Shown here piece by piece: positions 18,421 to 30,932 of a stretch of 64,000 nt of DNA. The stretch is from contig CAWGNT010000009.1 in assembly GCA_963824085.1 (NCBI GenBank), forward strand, positions 124,001 through 188,000, read 5' to 3'. The stretch's first letter is position 1. Every line of letters starts with the position of its first letter. A program made the translations under genes and the position numbers. The DNA comes from JARRNE01 sp963824085 (lineage in GTDB: Bacteria; Pseudomonadota; Gammaproteobacteria; Chromatiales; Chromatiaceae). The notes under the pieces are model-generated. The model saw only the letters and a list, made by a program, of their open reading frames with translations. It was not told where the DNA came from and ran no database searches.

Positions 18421-21400
18421 GTGAGCATTCCGCTGGCGTCCCCTTGGTCGGAGGTCCTCCGCGGCGCGCTCGCGCTCCTGCCGGCCGCACTCACCTGGTG
18501 GTGGGGGCGGGCGCTCGCGCGCCTGGGGGACGACCCAGCCCTCGCCGAGCGGCTAATGGCTCACCGCCGGCGCGTCCTGAAGACGGTGATCACGACTGTG
18601 GTCCTGCTCGGCTTTGCAGGACCGGACGCGCTGATCTGGACCATCCCGCTGCTCCTTGTTTCCCGCGCAGCGGCGGCGCTCCCCCTGCGCCGCACCCTGC
18701 TTGGTGAGACCTGGACATTCCGCCAGTACCTCGCAACCGGATTCCGGCTCTACCTCGGCTGGATAGGGTTCTGGGTCCTGCTGGCGGTCAGCCCATCGTT
18801 GATCTCCCACGGTGGGACATGGGTGGGCGTGTCGCTCGCGCTCTTGCTAGTCGCCTGGAATCACTGGTATGCCCCCGTCCTGCTGCGGCTGATGGGTGCG
18901 CGGCCGCTGGCCGATGACGCCTTGGCGGCCCGCTTCGCCGAGGTGGTGGCCCGTTCCCGGGTGGACGCGCCTCGCGTGTGGCGCGCCGGACCACCGGGGG
19001 CGGTCATCGCCAATGCCTTCGCCCTGCCCTCGCTCGGCGGAGCCTCGGTGCTGTTCTCCGAGACGCTGCTCGAGCGGCTGAATCCGGACGAGATCACCGC
19101 CATCTTCGGCCACGAGGTTGCGCACCTCGAGCAGTACCCGCCGCGCCGCCTGCGGCGCCTGTATGTGATCGCGGTGTTGCTCATCGCCGCTGGCACCGGC
19201 CTGGTGCCGATTCTCGGGACCTTGGCTCCGTCGCTGTCGTCGCCGCTTCAGCTCGCGTGGCCGCTCGTCGTGCTTGTCGTCTTGATCGTGCGAGCGCGGA
19301 GCTCCCAGGCTCACGAGTATGCGAGTGACCGCCGCTCGGTGGAGCTGTGCGGCGACGCCGAGGCCCTTGTCAACGGACTCATCAAGCTGCACGCGGTCGC
19401 GCTGCTGCCACGGCGGTGGGAGCGGGAGATGGAGCGCTCCGCCTCCCACCCGAGCCTCGCCCGGCGCATCCAGGCCCTGCGCGCTCTCTCGGAACGTCAG
19501 GCGCCGACCCTGGAAGGTCCCGCGGTATTTCCGGCCGCAGAGTCGGGCGTCGCGGTGGCATTCGATACCGATTGCCTACGTCAGTATTGGAACGTTCCAC
19601 GCGAGAGCGCCAGCACACTGGAGTGTCTCGATCGGGCGGCCGGATCGAGCCGCAGCGTCCGTTATGAGAGACTGGTCGAGCTTCGCGTGGCCGCTCGCGG
19701 GAAAGCCCCGCCGGAGCTGATCATCGCCGAGCGAGACGGCGAACGGCGCCGCATCGCCATGCGGATCGAGGACCTGGAGGTCCTGCAGCGCACGCTCGAT
19801 CGCGTTGACCCGCTGCTGCCGCCTCCTGTCCCCGGCGAGCTTGGCACCCGGCCGCTGGCTCGGCTCGCGGCCCTGGTGGGCGCGCTCACCGCGCTCGTGG
19901 GCGGACAGCTGTGGTCAGTCGCCCTTGTGGCACTTCTAGCCGCCTGGCGCCCTCAGGTGCGGCTTCTGCTCGCCGCCGCCGTCGCCTCGCTTGCCGCGGC
20001 GCTCATGATCCTCGGTCGGCGGACGACCCCGCTCGAGCACGGCGCCACCCTGGCGGCCGGCTCCGTACTCCTCGCTGGCGTGGCGTTTTGGATGCGCCAG
20101 CGCCTCAGCGCCGACGCGAGTTGGCGGAACGAGCGCCTGCCCGTTTGGCTTGTCCCCGGGCTCGCGGCAGCGGGAATCACGGCCTGGGTCGTGCCTGTAA
20201 TCGCGGCTCAAGGAAGCCTACTGCGTCTTACTCAAACGTTCGGGACGGCGGTCGGGGCGAGCACTCTGCCGCTCGCCGCAGCCGTCCTGCTCGTCCACGG
20301 CCGCTCGGCCCGCTGGCGCTGGGCCGCCGTCGCGCTCGGGCTGGCAGCCAGCGCCCCGATCCTGGTCGGCACCATTTGGTTTCGCGAGGGGTTCGTGCAT
20401 GACCCCTTCCTCACACCGTCTCCCGAGATCGCCATCGTCGACCCGGCGCTGATCGAGGTTGGGCGGTTCAAGGTCGGACCATGGGCGTCCCAGGTGCGGG
20501 TCTCACCCGGTCGTGTCCGAGTGGCAGTCGTCGAAGGCAATGCGGACGAGGAGTGGGAAGGCCCGTACGCCTTCCGTGTCTATTCCGCCCACTCCAATCC
20601 GCTGGAGGTTGAGGCGAACGACGCGCAGTTTCTCGACGATAGCCACCTGGTCACGGTCAACAGCAAGCCCAACAGCCTGATCATCGGTGTCGTGACATTG
20701 GACGGTCCTTCATCGGCGCCCTGGGAGATGACCCTCACTGGGCTGCGCGCCGGCCGGCTGGACACCGCTCCCGGAATCGGCCGTTGGCGTGTGCTCGGCA
20801 CGGCGAACGACGGACGCCTGGTTCGATTTCGGGGAAAGGTCTATGAAGACGCGGTCGAGCGAACCGAGTGGCCGCCGCCCGCGGGGATGGCGCGGTGGAC
20901 CCTGCAGGGGACGGCTGGCTCCGGTGTTGCGGCCCTCTGGCTGCATCAGGACAGGAGCAGCACCGGGTTCGCCTGGGCCAGTCCCTGGTTCGCATCGCTC
21001 GCAGGGTACTGGCCGGTCCGTTCGAGCCTGTATGCGGCCGATGAGTCGGAGGTTGTGCTGCTGGGCACCTCCGAGGCCGAGGTCAACTGCCTAGACCCCC
21101 CAATCGGCCAAGAGGCAACGGTTTGTCTCGCATCGGACGGCTCGACCACGCACCTCATCTCGGTGGACATCCTGAGGCGGCGTACACGCGACATCGGCAC
21201 ATTGCGTGGACGCATGTGGGCAACCACGCTCGGCCCGGGTACGGTCCTCGCCGGCTCATGGAATGGCGCTCCGGTCCTCGCACAGCTGGCCCGGAGGCGG
21301 CTCCTGCGGCTTCGCCGCCCCCATTCCGGCGGGATATCGGAGGTCGCCTACGGCTCCGACTCGATCGCTCTGGTGGCGCCCGGTGCAGAGCGGTCCACTA

Positions 21401-21534
21401 TCACCCTCTATCGCATCGGCAATTCCATGCCAACTCGGGACAGCTCACCCCGGGGCACGGCTCCGACCGTACACACCGACGGCAGACACACGGGCCGAGA
21501 GGATCACACAGGTCAACCACAGGCCAAGGGCTGA
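18421..21534 (+). CDS. Large membrane M48-family metallopeptidase
   Basis: About 1037 residues from GTG 18421; an in-frame GTG at 18385 is an alternative and neither has a strong ribosome site. The zinc motif is His231-Glu-Val-Ala-His235 (FGHEVAHLEQ), and the third ligand is Glu299 in HEYASDRRS, as in Ste24/HtpX peptidases. Hydrophobic segments flank the catalytic domain. A second group of membrane segments (about 480-660) leads to a beta-rich C-terminal part of nearly 400 residues that probably faces the periplasm. HtpX-like M48 enzymes have about 300 residues, so the C-terminal two thirds are extra and of unknown role. Confidence 0.82.
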   Translation: MSIPLASPWSEVLRGALALLPAALTWWWGRALARLGDDPALAERLMAHRRRVLKTVITTVVLLGFAGPDALIWTIPLLLVSRAAAALPLRRTLLGETWTFRQYLATGFRLYLGWIGFWVLLAVSPSLISHGGTWVGVSLALLLVAWNHWYAPVLLRLMGARPLADDALAARFAEVVARSRVDAPRVWRAGPPGAVIANAFALPSLGGASVLFSETLLERLNPDEITAIFGHEVAHLEQYPPRRLRRLYVIAVLLIAAGTGLVPILGTLAPSLSSPLQLAWPLVVLVVLIVRARSSQAHEYASDRRSVELCGDAEALVNGLIKLHAVALLPRRWEREMERSASHPSLARRIQALRALSERQAPTLEGPAVFPAAESGVAVAFDTDCLRQYWNVPRESASTLECLDRAAGSSRSVRYERLVELRVAARGKAPPELIIAERDGERRRIAMRIEDLEVLQRTLDRVDPLLPPPVPGELGTRPLARLAALVGALTALVGGQLWSVALVALLAAWRPQVRLLLAAAVASLAAALMILGRRTTPLEHGATLAAGSVLLAGVAFWMRQRLSADASWRNERLPVWLVPGLAAAGITAWVVPVIAAQGSLLRLTQTFGTAVGASTLPLAAAVLLVHGRSARWRWAAVALGLAASAPILVGTIWFREGFVHDPFLTPSPEIAIVDPALIEVGRFKVGPWASQVRVSPGRVRVAVVEGNADEEWEGPYAFRVYSAHSNPLEVEANDAQFLDDSHLVTVNSKPNSLIIGVVTLDGPSSAPWEMTLTGLRAGRLDTAPGIGRWRVLGTANDGRLVRFRGKVYEDAVERTEWPPPAGMARWTLQGTAGSGVAALWLHQDRSSTGFAWASPWFASLAGYWPVRSSLYAADESEVVLLGTSEAEVNCLDPPIGQEATVCLASDGSTTHLISVDILRRRTRDIGTLRGRMWATTLGPGTVLAGSWNGAPVLAQLARRRLLRLRRPHSGGISEVAYGSDSIALVAPGAERSTITLYRIGNSMPTRDSSPRGTAPTVHTDGRHTGREDHTGQPQAKG

Positions 21535-21752
21535 GCAGATCGGGCACTCCGTGCACCAGGGCTTGATCGTATTGGGGGCGCTCGCTCGCCGACGCTACCA
21601 GGCCGCCCCGCTGCGGCAGCTGACCGGCGCTCCGAACATCCGCGCCGGGATCTTTTCGGGGTGGGTCGCCATCCGTAAGCCGGTGGCGGGTTGAGAAACT
21701 CTGAAGTGTTCGTGACGAGCTGCTGTTGGAAGACGGCAGCGGCTGCGCCTGC

Positions 21753-23645
21753 TCAGAAGAACCCGAATGAGAGCTGTCCCTGGATCTCGAGGTCAATGCC
21801 CGATGCCGCCGCGAAGGCGGTGCAGATCTGTTCCAGCACCTCGCTCGGCAGCCCCGGCACGTGGACCACAATGCGATTGGCCGCTTCGTCGTAATCAAAC
21901 CCCTTGATCCGATACCCCTCCGGGAGCGTGGATCTCAGCAGTGCCCTCAGGTTCAGCCTGCGCGTGCGCTGTGTTGGCTCGGCATAGGTCGTGTGCCAAC
22001 CCGTTGCACGCTCCATGTGCCACCGGAGGTATTGATACCGTTCGTTGTTGACCTCGGCTTGCAGGAGTGTGATCTCGATTCGCCCGCGCTTGCCGTCGCT
22101 AGGGGGTGAGAGGATCGTCTTGATGACCGGGGCACCCGCCTGCTTGAGCAAGTCCCGTACGAGGCTCTTGGCTTGTGCCTCGGTACAACTGGTCGCCACC
22201 GCGTCGTAGCGCGGCACCGGCTCACCGTCCAGACCCGCGATCACGACTTCCGTGGGCAGCGCCATCAGCAGGTCTTGAATCTCCTCGAGGCTGGTCGCTC
22301 GCTTGACCGCCAGAAAGGCCTCGGGGTCTGTCACCTTAATCTGCGAGATGGCCCGCGACTCGCGGAATGGATCGCGCCCTCGGCTGTTCCAACCGCGCGG
22401 CAGGTCGGCAAGCTGGCTCGCGCCGTACTGGAGTTGGTGCGTCGAGCGATCGATGATGTCGATCACCGTGCAGTAGGTCTTGTTCGGCGCGGGGCGCAGC
22501 CCCCGGCCCAGGCACTGGTTGTATACCAAGGGCGAGGTGGTGGGCCTGGCCAGCAGGACGCACTGGATGCTCGGGTCGTCGAACCCCTCCGTCAACACGC
22601 CGTAGTTGAGCAGCAGATCAACATCGCCCCGACGAAACCGGTCGAGGATCTCGCCGCGGTTCTTGGTGCGGCCATCGAGCACCTCAGCGCGGTGGCCCCG
22701 CGAAGCGAAATCCGCAGCGAGCCGGTGCGCGTGGCGGACGCTCGCGCAGAACACGAGTGTCTTGCGGCCGTTTGCCTTGCTCTCCCATGCTCGCAACGTC
22801 AGCGCCCGCACGTGCGGCGTATCCATCACCGCGGACAAGGCACCGACCTGGAAATCGCCCGCGGAGCGCTTGACCTGATCCAGGCTGAGCGCGGCCTTCA
22901 CCCCCCAGTACTGGATCGGCACGAGGTAGCCCAGGTCCTGCAGCTCCGGCTTGGCGATCTCGTAGGCCACGAGGTCAAAGACGTCCAGCGCGGACCGTCC
23001 GTCTGTGCGGCGCGGTGTCGCTGTCATCCCGAGCAGGAGCGCGTCGCCGTCGCGCTCATCGTGGAAGTGCTCGATGACCTCGACCCAGCTCGGGGCGAGC
23101 GCCCGGTGACACTCGTCGCAGACGATCACCGAGAACAGATCCGGCCGGTACGCATCCTTGCGCTTGCTCAACGACTGTATCGAGGCAATGATCACCTGCG
23201 CTGCCGGGTCGGCGCGCCGTTCCCCCTGATCGATGCTGATCGCAAGTCCCGGAAGATGCTGCTTCAGCTTCTCGGCCGTCTGATCCAGAAGCTCCCTGCG
23301 GTGGGCAATGAACAGGACCTTGCCCGAGTCGATCAACGGCAGCAGGCGCTCGATAATCAGAGTCGCGATGATCGTCTTGCCCGAGCCCGTGGGCAAGTGC
23401 AGCAGCATCTTGCGCGCGCCGCCTTTGTAGAGGGTGAGCACCTCCCTGACGGCCTTGTCCTGATAAGGGCGCGGGAGGAATCGCTTGCACTGCGGGCGCA
23501 TAGTCGGATCAAGACCCTCGGCTCGGCCACAATCGGCGGACTGCACCGACTGACCTTCTATCGCCACACCAGACGATTTCCACCTCAATGCGGTCGGCGT
23601 AATCCATCGCGACTGCCCGTCGGGTGACGACTGTGCATCAACCAA
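21753..23645 (-). CDS. SF2 DEAD/DEAH-box helicase, restriction-type
   Basis: 630 residues from TTG 23645, which overlaps the upstream gene by 8 bases; an ATG at 23501 would remove 48 non-conserved residues. Walker A LPTGSGKT at 84-91, Walker B DECH at 177-180, motif III MTATPRR, and a second RecA domain with motif VI QCLGRGLRP. This is the helicase core seen in type I and III restriction subunits and in stand-alone UvrB/RecQ-like repair factors. About 180 C-terminal residues are unfamiliar. No nuclease or methylase gene is adjacent. Confidence 0.85.
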   Translation of the reverse strand: MVDAQSSPDGQSRWITPTALRWKSSGVAIEGQSVQSADCGRAEGLDPTMRPQCKRFLPRPYQDKAVREVLTLYKGGARKMLLHLPTGSGKTIIATLIIERLLPLIDSGKVLFIAHRRELLDQTAEKLKQHLPGLAISIDQGERRADPAAQVIIASIQSLSKRKDAYRPDLFSVIVCDECHRALAPSWVEVIEHFHDERDGDALLLGMTATPRRTDGRSALDVFDLVAYEIAKPELQDLGYLVPIQYWGVKAALSLDQVKRSAGDFQVGALSAVMDTPHVRALTLRAWESKANGRKTLVFCASVRHAHRLAADFASRGHRAEVLDGRTKNRGEILDRFRRGDVDLLLNYGVLTEGFDDPSIQCVLLARPTTSPLVYNQCLGRGLRPAPNKTYCTVIDIIDRSTHQLQYGASQLADLPRGWNSRGRDPFRESRAISQIKVTDPEAFLAVKRATSLEEIQDLLMALPTEVVIAGLDGEPVPRYDAVATSCTEAQAKSLVRDLLKQAGAPVIKTILSPPSDGKRGRIEITLLQAEVNNERYQYLRWHMERATGWHTTYAEPTQRTRRLNLRALLRSTLPEGYRIKGFDYDEAANRIVVHVPGLPSEVLEQICTAFAAASGIDLEIQGQLSFGFF

Positions 23646-23952
23646 TTTGACCGGTGGAGAGGGCCTCGAGCGTCTCGTCCATGAGCTCGCTCACCGCTTG
23701 CAGGCATTCGGACACGCCGTCCGGTACGTCTGCCTGCTGAAGAATGTTGCGCACCAGTAGCAACCTCCTCTGCATAGCGCGGAGGTTGCGCACGGATTCC
23801 CAGCTCATCGCCTCATCGATGTGAAAAAGAGCCCGGTCCCAGTCTCGGAATCCTGGGTTGTCGGCCACTTCCCGGCGAAGGTCCTGCCAAGCGCCCTGCA
23901 GATCCGACAGGATGGTCTTTTCGTAGCCGCTCGGCTCGGTATCGAATCCCAC
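23638..23952 (-). CDS. Small conserved-looking protein upstream of helicase
   Basis: 104 residues, acidic, predicted mostly helical, no Cys and no signal peptide. I do not recognise the family. It overlaps the helicase start by 8 bases, which suggests co-translation and a shared function, for example a regulator or partner of the helicase. Confidence 0.65.
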   Translation of the reverse strand: MGFDTEPSGYEKTILSDLQGAWQDLRREVADNPGFRDWDRALFHIDEAMSWESVRNLRAMQRRLLLVRNILQQADVPDGVSECLQAVSELMDETLEALSTGQIG

Positions 23953-24290
23953 GCTGTTGGCCTCGAGTTAACTGTTGCAGCCGGCATTGTAAGGGGTGAT
24001 TGGCCCCCTAGCTCAACTGGGCATTTGGGGTGGGGGTGGGCCGGCAGAGCTCGCCGTGAATTGGTCAGCCGCGCTCCCGCCTCAATTGTCGCTGTGGGAT
24101 GATAGGACCAGTCATCGTCCTGACAAGCCAATCACGCCGCCATCAAGGCCACGGACACCGCCTTGGTCCGCCTGGAGGGACTGCGGCAACCTGATTGCGG
24201 AGCGCACCGACGAGCCGGGGCAATCAGGTCAACCGGCTGCGTGGCGAGCGGGGACCGGCCGTTTCGACCTTCCACCTTGCGGGGGCCCTT
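23953..24290. other. Divergent promoter region
   Basis: 338 bases between the helicase operon and the SEC-C gene. No protein-like frame is seen except weak extensions of the SEC-C gene. Promoters for both sides are expected here but not identified. Confidence 0.45.
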
Positions 24291-26354
24291 ATGACCGACA
24301 TCCCGGGAGAGCTGCTGGAGTCGCTGCGCTCCGCGGGCGCCTGCATGGCGGATATCCGAGCGCTCGCCGAACAGCTTGGTCCACTCGCCCAGGGACAGGT
24401 CGACCCCATCCTCCAGAGGCTGTTGGACGATGGTGAAGAGCGGGCACTGAGCAGGCTTTTGCAGGTCTGCGCGTTCAAGGGGGTCAAGATAGACCCGAAG
24501 GTTCTGTGCGACTGCATCGGCGTTTGCGAGGACCTGATCGATTCGGCCCCTTGCTTTGCGCTGCAGGACGAGAGCGCCGTCGAGCACCTGCTGGCTGCCG
24601 CCGGCGCGCAGCACTTGTCGCGTGAACGTCAGAGCTACGCCGCGCGGCTCGCGGCCGAGCTGAGCGTCAAGTTCGGCCTGAACCCGCAACCGGTCCGCAA
24701 GCTCCTCTGGAAGCTCAAGCATCCGACGTGTCCGCCGGCGAGCCAGATGTTGATCGCCCAATCACTGCAGCTCCTGGAAGAAGGTAATACCCCCGCGCAG
24801 GCCCAAGTCCCCCGCTGGAGCGAGCTGCGCCTCTCCGACCTCCTTCCCGAGCACAGACCCCGGAACGTCGTCGGCGGTGACTACACGGTGCGGCGGCCTG
24901 TCCCGAAGCTCGGGCGCAACGATCCCTGTCACTGCGGCAGCGGCAAAAAGTACAAGAAGTGCTGCTACGACCGGGATCAGGAGCTACTGCGCGACGCCTC
25001 CCCGTATGCGGGCGCCACCAGGGCCGATTTGAAGAGCAAACCCGGTCTGGTCGATGACCCCGAGGTAATCCTCGACATGCGGGCCCACGAGCTGAAGAAG
25101 CTCGCGCCCGCCGCGCTCAGCGCGGGTCAGCTTCTGACCGGTTACCAGCGCGCGCTTGACTTCGGGTTGCGGGAGCAGGCCTTCAACATGCTCCTCGAAT
25201 GCGAGCGACGTTCGCACGAGCAGGAGTTCGACCCAGGGCATTTTGAAGATCTCCTCGAGCGGGTTCTGCAAGACGGGGACCTGGATCTGGCGCGCAGCAT
25301 CCGGGATCACTGCGGGGATGACGCCTGGTGGCAGCCGCAAGCCATCGCATTCCGCTTCGACCTCTTGGAGAACCCGGAGCGTTTCCAGCCGCTGGAGCGC
25401 GAGTGCCGCAAGACCGTCTGCCAGCTCTTGGACGACGAGGCCGAGCTGGACGAGCCGATGACCCGCCTCGCATACGACTTTGCGCCGCGCCAACCAGCCT
25501 TGGCGATTGCGTTTGCGCGAGCGGCGATCGTTAGCAACCCGGACCGGCACTTCGACAACGAGATGCTGCTCGATGTCATCCGCGACGCGCGGGTCGACCT
25601 TGACCTGGAGCCGGGAGGTGATCCGGCGGAGACGCTCTTCGACTGGATAGAGGATCGCACCCAGCTCAAGGAGAAGGCGCGGGCAGAGAACGAAGAGATC
25701 GAGCTGCTTACCGACAAGCTCAGTTCCACCCTTGCCGCTCTGGACGAAAAGAAGAAGGCCCTGCGGGAAAGGGAGCAAGCGCTTGGGGTAGTCAGCGCCC
25801 AGTTGGAGAAGGCCCGCGACGCGACCGCAGCGGGTCCTGAAAAGAGGGATGAGTCGGCAACCTTTGGTTCAGAGAAGGAGGCAACGCTGCGGCGCCTGCG
25901 CGACCAGGTGGAGGGACTGAAGGCGGAGATCGGTGCGCAGCAGGCCGAGCGCCGGCAGCTGCGCAAGCTCCTCACCAACGAGCGCAAGAAGGTCACGGCC
26001 TCGTCAGAGCTCGACTCGCCGGCGGGGAGAAGCGGTGCCGTCGAGGAGGCCGCCGTCGTTGAGCCCGCCGGCAGGCCGATCCTGCCGGAGTACGCGGATG
26101 CCTTCCGCAAGCGTTGCGCATTCCTGCCGGCAGCGGTCGCCGCCAAAGCGATCCTGGCGGCCGGGCGCTTTGCCTCGCATGAGGCAGCCATCTGGCGGCA
26201 GACAAAGCCACTCGAACGACTGCCGGGGCACTATCGCATCCGGATCGGCCTTGATTACCGCATGATCGTCCGTTGGCAGCCGGGCAAGAGCCTGCAAATC
26301 CTCGACGTCATCCCGCGACAGGATCTGGAGTCCTGGATCAAGCGCCAGGGATGA
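24291..26354 (+). CDS. SEC-C motif protein with coiled coil and RelE-like C-terminal domain
   Basis: 687 residues from ATG 24291, preceded by GGGGG. Residues 209-225 are a SEC-C zinc motif with all ligands (RNDPCHCGSGKKYKKCC). A helical region follows, then a coiled coil of about 460-590 rich in Glu, Lys and Arg. The last about 90 residues resemble a RelE/ParE-type fold (ERLPGHYRIRIGLDYRMIVR, then LDVIPRQDLESWI). RelE relatives cleave mRNA on the ribosome. Joined to a SEC-C motif and coiled coil, the domain may instead bind RNA or ribosomes. It lies divergent from a helicase pair. Function unknown. Confidence 0.72.
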   Translation: MTDIPGELLESLRSAGACMADIRALAEQLGPLAQGQVDPILQRLLDDGEERALSRLLQVCAFKGVKIDPKVLCDCIGVCEDLIDSAPCFALQDESAVEHLLAAAGAQHLSRERQSYAARLAAELSVKFGLNPQPVRKLLWKLKHPTCPPASQMLIAQSLQLLEEGNTPAQAQVPRWSELRLSDLLPEHRPRNVVGGDYTVRRPVPKLGRNDPCHCGSGKKYKKCCYDRDQELLRDASPYAGATRADLKSKPGLVDDPEVILDMRAHELKKLAPAALSAGQLLTGYQRALDFGLREQAFNMLLECERRSHEQEFDPGHFEDLLERVLQDGDLDLARSIRDHCGDDAWWQPQAIAFRFDLLENPERFQPLERECRKTVCQLLDDEAELDEPMTRLAYDFAPRQPALAIAFARAAIVSNPDRHFDNEMLLDVIRDARVDLDLEPGGDPAETLFDWIEDRTQLKEKARAENEEIELLTDKLSSTLAALDEKKKALREREQALGVVSAQLEKARDATAAGPEKRDESATFGSEKEATLRRLRDQVEGLKAEIGAQQAERRQLRKLLTNERKKVTASSELDSPAGRSGAVEEAAVVEPAGRPILPEYADAFRKRCAFLPAAVAAKAILAAGRFASHEAAIWRQTKPLERLPGHYRIRIGLDYRMIVRWQPGKSLQILDVIPRQDLESWIKRQG

Positions 26355-26656
26355 CACACGGCTTCCCACGATCTCCCGCCGCTCAGAGCCGCTTGGACAA
26401 GGTGAAGGCCCCTGGGACATTTCCAAGCTTGTATCCCCGCGCCTGATCGTCCGGATGGGCCTGGTCGAGGGCTGTGGCGTTGGCCGGCGCCCGCTTGTCT
26501 GTTACCCCGGCTCAGGTGTGGAAGCGCTGGGCGTCGAGCAGCTTGCCCGTTCCAACCTGAACGGCCTGACGCCGGCACCAGGCGGGATGAAGGGGATCTT
26601 GTTCCCGCCCGAATTCCCATCCGCGACAGCCGGCCCCTCCGGGAATTGAAGGCGGC
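26355..26656. other. Gene-free stretch before greA
   Basis: 302 bases between the SEC-C gene end and the greA stop. Open frames here lack ribosome sites and familiar motifs. No clear terminator hairpin with a T-run was found on either strand. Confidence 0.4.
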
Positions 26657-27133
26657 TTAAAGGTAGCGCACTTCCAGAATCTCGAACTCCCGGATCCCCC
26701 CTGGCGTGCGGACCGACGCCACGTCCCCCTGGCTCTTGCCGATAAGGCTCCGCGCGATGGGCGAGCTCACCGAGATCATGCCGTTCTTGGTGTCCGCCTC
26801 GTCCTCGCCGACGATCTTAAAGGTGTGCTCGTCGTCGTTGTCGAGCTCCAGCACATCGACGGTGGCACCGAAGACGACTTTGCCGTTGGCCGGGAGCTTG
26901 GTCACATCGATGATCTGGGCGTGGGAGAGCTTTCCATCGATTTCCTTGATTCGGCCCTCGACGAAGCCCTGCTGCTCGCGGGCCGCGTGGTACTCGGCGT
27001 TCTCCTTCAGGTCTCCGTGGGCGCGCGCCTCGGCGATGGCCTGAATGATCCGCGGACGTTCCACCTTCTTGAGGCGCTCGAGCTCAGAGCGCAATTTCTC
27101 AGCGCCTCTGGCGGTCAGAGGTACTTTGGTCAT
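26657..27133 (-). CDS. greA: Transcription elongation factor GreA
   Basis: 158 residues, the normal length. An N-terminal coiled-coil hairpin (about 1-75, with the acidic tip seen in GDLKENAEYHAAREQQ) is followed by the C-terminal FKBP-like domain (SPIARSLIGKSQGDV). It enters the RNA polymerase secondary channel and stimulates cleavage of backtracked RNA. It follows carB by 118 bases on the same strand, the usual gammaproteobacterial carAB-greA order, so it may be co-transcribed. Confidence 0.96.
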   Translation of the reverse strand: MTKVPLTARGAEKLRSELERLKKVERPRIIQAIAEARAHGDLKENAEYHAAREQQGFVEGRIKEIDGKLSHAQIIDVTKLPANGKVVFGATVDVLELDNDDEHTFKIVGEDEADTKNGMISVSSPIARSLIGKSQGDVASVRTPGGIREFEILEVRYL

Positions 27134-27251
27134 GGGTTGACTTCCTCTTCGGCTGTGGTGCGCTTCAGTGCGCGTCTTCGTGCGGGGGCGTTCACCCCCC
27201 GTTTGGGATACCGTCGGCGGCGATCTGTCCTGGCCGCTCGCGGACCCTGCT

Positions 27252-30458
<3,207 letters not shown>

Positions 30459-30464
30459 TTGTCG

Positions 30465-30499
30465 GTCCGCAAATGAACGCAAATAGACGCGAATGGGTT
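30465..30499 (+). repeat. Left inverted-repeat arm of the GxxExxY element
   Basis: Carries nested units of the type GAACGCAAAT and GACGCGAAT. It matches the reverse complement of 30899-30932 with few mismatches. It ends six bases before the carB start codon. Confidence 0.8.
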
Positions 30500-30500
30500 C

Positions 30501-30914
30501 CTAGATGCGATGCGTATCGTCGTGCTGCCAAACCAGACGCCGTATCCCAAGGCGCGCAGTCCCGAAATTGAGCAGCAGACCAACGGTGAGACCGGTCGCC
30601 CGCAGATAGTTGAGCACTTGGGCGTCGTGGTCGGATGTCAGTTGGCTCAACGCCTTTAGCTCCAAAAGCAACGTCCCCTCCACCACAATATCTGCAACAT
30701 AGCTGCCTACCATCCGGCCCTTGTAGGTCACGACCAGCGATTTCTGCCGCTCAAATTGCAATCGTTGTTCGGTCAGCTCAACGCACAACGCGTTTTCGTA
30801 GACCACTTCGAGGAACCCAGCGCCAAGCTTGTTGCTGACTTCAAAGGCGCACCCGATGACACGGCGAGAAAGGGCCTCCGGATTGGTTGGGCTATCCGAA
30901 CGATTCGCGTTCAT
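30501..30914 (-). CDS. GxxExxY family protein, inserted between carA and carB
   Basis: 137 residues. The family motif GAGFLEVVYENAL (GxxExxY) lies near residues 31-43, with nuclease-like strands VADIVVEGTLLLELKAL after it. The pattern D-x(n)-E-x-K (DIVVEGTLLLELK) resembles the PD-(D/E)XK nuclease fold proposed for this family; function is unproven. The start is 6 bases after the carA stop and inside the right repeat arm, so its translation probably depends on carA. The element sits exactly in the carA-carB gap and leaves both genes intact. Confidence 0.88.
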   Translation of the reverse strand: MNANRSDSPTNPEALSRRVIGCAFEVSNKLGAGFLEVVYENALCVELTEQRLQFERQKSLVVTYKGRMVGSYVADIVVEGTLLLELKALSQLTSDHDAQVLNYLRATGLTVGLLLNFGTARLGIRRLVWQHDDTHRI

Positions 30915-30932
30915 TGGCGTTCATCGGCGGAC
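30899..30932 (+). repeat. Right inverted-repeat arm of the GxxExxY element
   Basis: Reverse complement of the arm at 30465-30499. It covers the last codons and stop of carA and the start codon of the GxxExxY gene. Confidence 0.8.

Noticed and set aside
18077..18424. 115-codon plus-strand frame between the SQR-like and M48 genes
   Set aside because: No ribosome site, no recognisable domain, composition like non-coding GC-rich sequence.
21753..26354. Classical restriction-modification system
   Set aside because: No methyltransferase, specificity or nuclease gene was found near the helicase.
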